Source of the DNA: Marsupella aquatica
Lineage: Eukaryota > Marchantiophyta
NCBI GenBank assembly: GCA_973895155.1
Contig: OZ316892.1
Span: 12,896,001 to 12,960,000 of the forward strand
Length of the DNA: 64,000 nucleotides
Direction: 5' to 3'
Of the stretch, positions 57,633-64,000 are shown piece after piece. The position numbers and the translations under genes were made by a program. Numbering within the stretch: the stretch's first letter is position 1; every line of letters starts with the position of its first letter. The notes under the pieces were generated by a model. That model was not told the DNA's origin. It saw nothing but the letters and a program-made list of their open reading frames with translations, and searched no databases.

Positions 57633-59097
57633 ACAGTAAAAAAAATACTTGCATGAGCAAAAAATTTCCTCACCTGACCCCTAATATTTCTATCTCCAAT
57701 TGACTCGCTAACAAGAACCTGGTTGATAACATACATTTTTGGGACCTCTTCTTTTTGCTAGGGAACTCCCTAGCCATCTGGATTCATAAAAAAATACCAA
57801 AATTATAAAAGGCAGCAAAAAACAAAAGAAATTTAAAATGTGTCTCTCGAATACCACTCTCATCCCTAACAAAATTCCTGTGAGCACTCTCATCCCTAAC
57901 AAAATTCCTGTTTGCTCACATTATACAATACAGGCTATGGAGAAGCCTTGGAAGCGGGGAGCCTCGGATAAGCAACTCGAGTGACTGGGTGTCTCAAATG
58001 CTCAAATGCTCCATTGTACAAGTGGTGCACCAATTCTGCAGAATATATATCTCTTAAACAATGGTCACGGCGACAGGTTGAACAAGACGATTAAATTCTT
58101 CTTAGTAGCATTGCACAGTGGCATATATTCGAACTGAGATCGGTCGATACCTAGTTAAATTGGTAAAGGTAGTAGACACGGAAAGGAGCTGGGTAGAATG
58201 GCTGGCATCCTTCCCTTAGCAAGAGGTCCAACGATGGTACGTTAACAGGAGAAGACGATGAAGGGGTAAGCAATCACGGGAGAGACCAAAGCAATGGAAG
58301 TAGATCAAGACCTAACGATACATGTGATTGTGAAAGTCATGTCAGATTGGACGACTCTATGAATTGAAGGTGTACATTCCGTGGACCAAAGTTTCATGCC
58401 CATCACTCCGTGAAATCATTAGCCTCGGGACACTTTATTCCGTCCATTGGCTATCCGTCCAGCTCCCAAATTTTCTTACCCACAATGTAACAAAATACTT
58501 GTGGTAGTTCAGTGTCTACTGATAACTCTTTGGTCTCAGACCTCCAGACATCTTGGTGTCTTAGTGAGGTAGTCTTATCCATTTGCGAGAAGACATGTCT
58601 GAGTGCTTGTTTTGTAGCTTCCCAACAAAAACAACACCAGGTCACAATTCATAAATGCTACTTCAGTACATTGGGCACCGAAGGAGAAAACCATTTAGTT
58701 AGACATTCTTTGGAAAAGTAACAATCTTGGGGAAGCAGAGTTTGCGGTCAAAGTTCCTTTGGAGATTTCAGTCAAGCCTTCCATATTCCAGTCTTTCTGA
58801 TCCGATTGGTGAGAAAATATAATCCCATAGGACTTCCCCATGGGGAGTTCAATTTCAAAATGCTGGGAGTATTCTGCTTCAATGACAAACAACTAACGGG
58901 TATCTACTTCACAGGTTCTCAGTGCATGGAACAAGTGATCCTACTCCGAGCAGATACGTCTTCATACCAGCTAACTTTATGCCAACATCTGAGATCTACT
59001 GTTTGTCAAGTGCTGATGCCAGTGTAAATAACTGAGGATCTAGCTGAACCTGGCCAAATGTATTTCAAAACTTCTTGCCGTCAAACTGCACTTTACT
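57633..59097. other. intergenic DNA 3' of DEX1
   Basis: The 3' untranslated region of the minus-strand DEX1 gene probably occupies the right end. A 30-bp tandem duplication lies at 57855-57914. No other gene is supported. Confidence 0.45.
57855..57914. repeat. 30-bp tandem duplication
   Basis: CACTCTCATCCCTAACAAAA followed by TTCCTGTG/TTCCTGTT occurs at 57855 and 57885, nearly identical. Confidence 0.9.
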
Positions 59098-62000
59098 TCA
59101 AAGTTGGTGTCTCTCTCTTGAGAAAGAGGGAAGAGAAACACTTCCTTCTTGAGGTGGGAACAGAAGGAACATACAAGTCATGACTAAAAGAGGCAATGTC
59201 AATAACCACTTCATTAGTTGATAGTAGTGCATGTGGAAAGTTAGGGAAAACTCATCAGAGAAATAAAGAGAATTCTTGTCCAACATTTCGACCACCACAG
59301 TTCCCCCAGTTCTTGTAGACAAACAGGGTAAAGCCATATGGTAAACTCCAGGTTGTGCGTAGGTGTGGTTGATTAGGAATCTCTTGTCCCCTCGATAGTT
59401 GCCGGGTGTTAAAAGTGAAACCTGCCAAACACAATTCAAGTCGAAGACCTCAGACCAGGAAATTTCCGTGTTGTAGACTAAGCAGACCAAGGACACCCAG
59501 GGTGCGTACAGAATAAATCAAGAAAATATTAGCATACCGTGACGTGGTAAGGACCCAGATTTCCACTGGGAATGACATGCTTGTCGACAATCTCAAATGT
59601 CACATGGAAGGTGTCCCCGGCCTCATCTCTGAACATTCGTGAAGAAGGCGAAACAAAGATTCCTTCTCGCTGATACCTGCTTGCAAGCACATTTCTTCCT
59701 TGGGTCTGCATGGGCCATGCCTGCAAGTAGCAACAATGCTAATTAAAATGTGAAATGTAGACATTTCACAATTTTACGAGAACAATAACCTGCGATTGCG
59801 AGGAAGACTATGCATAGAAACTAGAGTTCTTTCAAAACGCAAGTTCCCAACTGTTAGAAGCAGCAATGTCCGAATCTTGTAACCTTGACCAACTCAAGAA
59901 ATTGGCTAACGACCGTACCAAAGTTTTAAAGTCAGTAGGCAACATGTCATCGCCCAGGTTTATCAAAACAATCTACGAAACATATAAAAATAACTCCTGG
60001 AACTTAGAATACACCATGATCTTTGACCTCTGAAATACTTCATGATGACTATTTTAACACGTAAAACATGACCATTCAGATGAAAAGGTCTACTCCACAT
60101 CCAGAAGTAAAACCTTGAGTGGATGGTGAGGAGCAGGTGTTTGAAAGCAATAAACGTTTCCATTCATCGTTGTGACAATGATGTCCAGGTCGTCTCCTCC
60201 ATCTACATTATCTGCCAGAGCCATGCTGTATCTGCAGAAGGTAATTTCATTCGACTCTTAGAAGAGTTGCAATTCCCAAGGTTGTGACTAAATGAAACTT
60301 CACAGATTTGGGAAGCAGAATTTCGACAAGTGCGGCAAAGAAACTTACGAGGTTTCTCCAATGTCAATGGCCTCAGCGCAGCCTGTGGGACCATCAATCA
60401 AGTAGAAATACCCATCAAAAGAGCCAACAGCAATAGTGAGGCCTTTCTTCTGAGAATCCTTTCTGCTCAGATCCACAAGCAATGCAGGTGCCATCACTCG
60501 GCCATGCGTGCGGAACGGGTATGGACTTACTGTTGTACCATCTGAACCCCTCAAAACGTAAATGTTACCAGAAGTTGTTGGGACAACTAAATCTGTATGT
60601 CCATCACCATCTACATCGCCAACTGTTGGACCCTGTTTGAACCACCACAACCTCTCAGATTTCACACTTAGAGGTAGCAATAATCGCTAGTGACTGTAGC
60701 CATGGTGCCGCAAAATTATTAATAGCAATTCGCGTAGGTGGGGAGAGCGGAGCAGAGAATAAACAGCCACAAAAAGGTACCAAGGAAACCAGAATGGTAA
60801 GTGCATGCTTGGCATTATTAATGCCTGACATCAAGCATCTGAAAATGCAGCACTTACAGATGCATTTTAACCTAGTCTAGGATGCAGAGCACTAAATACC
60901 GATAAAATAAAATCAGATATTAACAATGTTGAACACCCTCCAAATTCATACGTGAGAAGTGCCACCTGAGATATGAGGCTTTTAAGATGGACCTCCCAAA
61001 TTTCTTTTCCTTCTCCTGTCCATGCAGCTACGTTCCCATTGGAATCAGTTGTCACTATTTCAAGTCTACCATCGTCGTTTATGTCAGCAGCTACAACCTG
61101 ACCCTGAATTTCTCCCATTAGGAGTGGAAAGTTTTTCTTGGGTTCCCCTGCATGAAAGACGCCAAGTTGCCATGGATCCCTCAGTTGCTGTAGCAGTCTC
61201 ACTGCTATTTACTCCCAAAAAATCAAACTACATCAGCCATAATGAACATTGCAGTCCTATAGTCTACTCCAGTACTTCAAACAGGGCCAAAAGATATGAA
61301 AGTATAACAGTATAACAGCACTAGATAGCTGGTTTTAGCAAATATTTTGTGTTGCACCATAAGTATCAATCAAGTCACTCACCTAGCTAGCCACCCGTTC
61401 ATGCAAATTAAAACGAACAGTTTTAATGGATTCTGATCCGAAGTATTTGTAGAATATACAAAAAGATAGGTTATCTGCGACGGGGCATAACATCTGAAAG
61501 TGCAAAGAATATACCAGTATGATCAATGGCGTAGACATAACCCATAGATGTACCCACGATGATCTCTTGATAGCCATCACCATCCAAATCAACAACTGTA
61601 GGCGGTGAATAGATGTAGGCCCGATATTTTGTTGAGTCTGCTGTGCTTAGGTCCAGCTGACATTCCCACTTCACCTTTTTTGTGTCAAGGTTGAAAACCA
61701 CAATCGCTCCGGCCACATACTTACTTAAGTCTAGGTTTTCTCCGAGCTCCTTAGTATGATCTGATGAATCATAGTATCTGCCAAACCAAATCACTGTTGG
61801 TCGGGAAGATCTCAATGAAAGGACCGTCCCTAGGAACTGTGCATAAAACATTTTAGACTGTTTTAAGGACGTTCTTTCAAACTTCTTCGCAAAAAGTGAG
61901 ACTCCTGCTCTTCAGCTTGTCCAGCTCGCAACACTCTTGACTTGTGTGGTAAATCTAGGATAATTCCGCCATGAATTACTAACTACTGCTTTGACCCAAA

Positions 62001-63512
62001 TAAGAAATTCGCCATGGGCCCACATGCTAGTTACCACAACGAAGACTGGCATCAATCAAATTCCATTAACAAAAACCTACACAGAACCATCCTCACACAT
62101 TCAGACTGCTCAGAGATGTGCTGCAAATTCATAGCATGATGTACAACTTGTGTTCATTTGACCCCATTATATGTACGGAAAAAAATATCATGAACCTTAC
62201 TCGTGATCATAGAAGTAGGACACTGCAATGACCATTTCATCTACCCCGTCCTTGTCAATATCAGCTATAACCTGCAATGAACAATTGTGAGATTATGAAC
62301 AATGATGAGGGAATACTATCAGCAATAGCTGCGAGAGGACTTTCAGTAGCGTTCAGGCAGCCTCACTTAACGGATGCTAATACTGAGGCGGTTGGATAGA
62401 TTGAAGACGATTGATAGAAGATTGACAAGACGTAGTAAACAGAGGAGAAGATGTGGAAAGTAAAATGCTCAAGAATGTTTGTGCCTGGCCCGTTCTTCTA
62501 GTACTCTGCACTCTCAAGCCTCCAGACAGTACATGCAACATACACCTAAAATGACTGGGTTCAATGCCATCGATAGACAATTTGAATCTACCAAAAGTAC
62601 ATGAAGCTCGTTCGTAATAGAGATGTGCAAGTCTAAGAAAGTTTGTGCCATCCTGCAGAACAAGATCTTACACCATCTGGCATATTTAGACTGGAGAGGG
62701 GTCATATGAAACAATATGTCAAACGATGCTTCTGTAGGATGTAGACTTAACAAGGTAACTGGAAGCCTCACACTGTTAGTCAAACAAAACCTTTGAGCAA
62801 GCTGAATTCACAGTTTGCCCACATAATCTTAAAAAGGAATGTTATGTCCACCCCGGGATTTTATTATATTCACCCCAACTCATTAGAACCACCCCACTTG
62901 GGGGGTATATAGTAAAACCTAGGGGTGGATTTAACATGTCCCATCTTAAACCTGCTTATTCAACCAGGCAAGAGATTAAAGTACCAACCGGTGTAGCGAG
63001 GATGTGGGAATCCACTTCGATTAACTTCTCCATCTTCTCATGATGTTGTACCACATCCCATTCTTCATTTCCCCACATTTCTTCATTGACATAATCGTCA
63101 TAATCATAAGCATATTCTTCTGTCAAGCCATCTTCCCCATTCTCATCCTCATCCCTGAAGACATCAAATGTAGAAAATGCGTCCTCTTCCATTGGGTCGT
63201 CTGGGTCTTCAACTGTTGGTGATTCATCTGCTTTATTTGTTTTGGAGTCTTCTCCTTCATCAACTTTGGACTCTGTTGTTATTCTGTCCTCAACTCCATT
63301 TTTGCCCTCAGCCTGAAGAAGACGGCGTCGCACATTGGCTTTCTGACTGGTTAGATTGGACTTGGCTTGGAGATCGTTAGCATCATCTGCAGACTTAACA
63401 TCCTCGTTTGTCGTGGATTCTGTTTTTGTCTCTATCGTGTCAGATCTCTTATTGCTCTCCTTATCTCGATCCATGATGGTTGTCGCACTTTCATTTATGG
63501 CAGAGGCATTAC
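59098..63512 (-). CDS. DEX1: DEFECTIVE IN EXINE FORMATION 1 (DEX1), 3' part
   Basis: Single-pass membrane protein with FG-GAP/integrin-like calcium-binding repeats, needed for pollen primexine patterning in seed plants. The 5' exons lie beyond the window. Exons seen: 63512-62989, 62271-62201, 61777-61515, 61147-60966, 60632-60349, 60231-60114, 59720-59538 and 59421-59098, all in phase. An acidic linker precedes [29 protein letters not shown]. Calcium-loop motifs are [27 protein letters not shown] and DVDGDGHTD. Other blocks are [13 protein letters not shown] and [20 protein letters not shown]. The C terminus has [15 protein letters not shown]-like wording, one membrane segment ([17 protein letters not shown]) and a short [12 protein letters not shown] tail. 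In a moss, a spore-wall role would be the natural guess. Confidence 0.92.
62839..62937. mobile_element. small inverted-repeat element (MITE-like) in a DEX1 intron
   Basis: The left end ATGTTATGTCCACCCC and right end GGGGTGGATTTAACAT are inverted copies with two mismatches. The interior repeats CACCCC and GGGGGG words. It is about 99 bp, non-coding, inside the intron between 62271 and 62989. Similar ends occur at 37739 and perhaps 23122. No clear target duplication. Confidence 0.6.
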
Positions 63513-64000
63513 CTGCATTGACATGATTGGTTGTGACACATTATGAGGCACTGCGTGATGAAATGATTTGGAAAAATTTCAACTTTGATGGCTTTTATAG
63601 TGGCCGTTTTACGAGTCCCTGCTTCAATCAGAGCCTTCCTCCGTTTGAATTGTTTCTAATATTTTCTTACTTTCACACTTCTTAAGTGATGACTTAGAGT
63701 GCACGTGTTGAACAACCACTAGTGTTGAGAGTCAAACAGGGTCGAAATAAACCCAATCTATGAATCCCCTAAATCACGCTGTTCAACCACTGCCATGTCA
63801 GAAGGTATTCTCTTCTATACAGACCAAGACAAGGTCACTCTAGTTACCAGCTATCAGCCACTAAAATTTGCAAGAGCACTTTAGTAACTTGGTTCACAAA
63901 AACAGAATTACTAAAAGCTTGATTTTGTTTTCGACTCGCTTTTGACTCTCACCTGACATGTTGTCAAGCTGTACTCTTAAAAATTAGAAAACTAAGATGA
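63513..64000 (-). other. probable DEX1 intron at the window edge
   Basis: The exon at 63512 opens after TGTCAATGCAG and needs one base from an upstream exon. I found no DEX1 coding block in the last 488 bases, so this is best read as intron continuing past the edge. Confidence 0.5.

Overview
This is plant nuclear DNA, most likely from a moss. Five genes are split by short introns (mostly 70-800 bp) with conserved land-plant splice positions. The PLS-DYW pentatricopeptide gene has repeat wording ('GALEWVKEVH', 'DDARRVFD') that I associate with moss DYW editing factors. A DYW editing factor argues against Marchantia-type liverworts, and the short introns argue against ferns. I cannot name the species from sequence alone.

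Layout: (1) 0-4.6 kb is repeat-rich, with a possible terminal exon of an upstream gene, an LTR relic and a solo LTR. (2) 4.6-7.7 kb holds OEP37, a chloroplast outer-envelope pore gene with six exons, plus strand. (3) 9.3-13.8 kb holds an array of about 82-bp repeats and then a two-exon, 1090-residue PPR-DYW organelle RNA-editing factor. (4) 13.8-20.7 kb is intergenic, with a solo LTR (perfect target duplication) and several minisatellites. (5) 20.76-21.44 kb is an intronless membrane-anchored RING E3 ligase gene. (6) 24.3-30.9 kb is a complete but dead Ty1/copia element with 344-bp LTRs, an initiator-tRNA primer site, a five-base target duplication ACCAC and one gag-pol frame interrupted by seven stops. 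(7) 31.2-35.9 kb is tryptophan synthase alpha (nine exons, one GC-AG intron), preceded by three 41-bp tandem repeats and a second, displaced copy of its core promoter region. (8) 38.35-38.70 kb is another solo LTR. (9) 41.55-45.58 kb is a KNOX homeobox gene (five exons). (10) 48.05-51.96 kb, minus strand, is an OBERON/TITANIA PHD-finger gene with a polyglutamine tract. (11) 55.4-57.6 kb contains coding-like pieces I do not recognise. (12) 59.1-63.5 kb, minus strand, is the 3' part of DEX1 (DEFECTIVE IN EXINE FORMATION 1); its 5' exons lie beyond the right edge.

The genes do not form a pathway or operon. They are ordinary independent plant loci (plastid envelope transport, organelle RNA editing, ubiquitination, tryptophan synthesis, two developmental regulators, a wall-patterning membrane protein) separated by decayed LTR elements. 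I found no convincing new multi-gene system. The most interesting signals are the 303-bp in-frame repeat expansion in the PPR gene, the amplified and duplicated promoter of the tryptophan synthase gene, and an open, in-phase 114-nt intron inside the KNOX2 domain. Splice sites were placed by eye from GT/GC-AG signals, reading-frame continuity and recalled family conservation. No alignment or database search was run.
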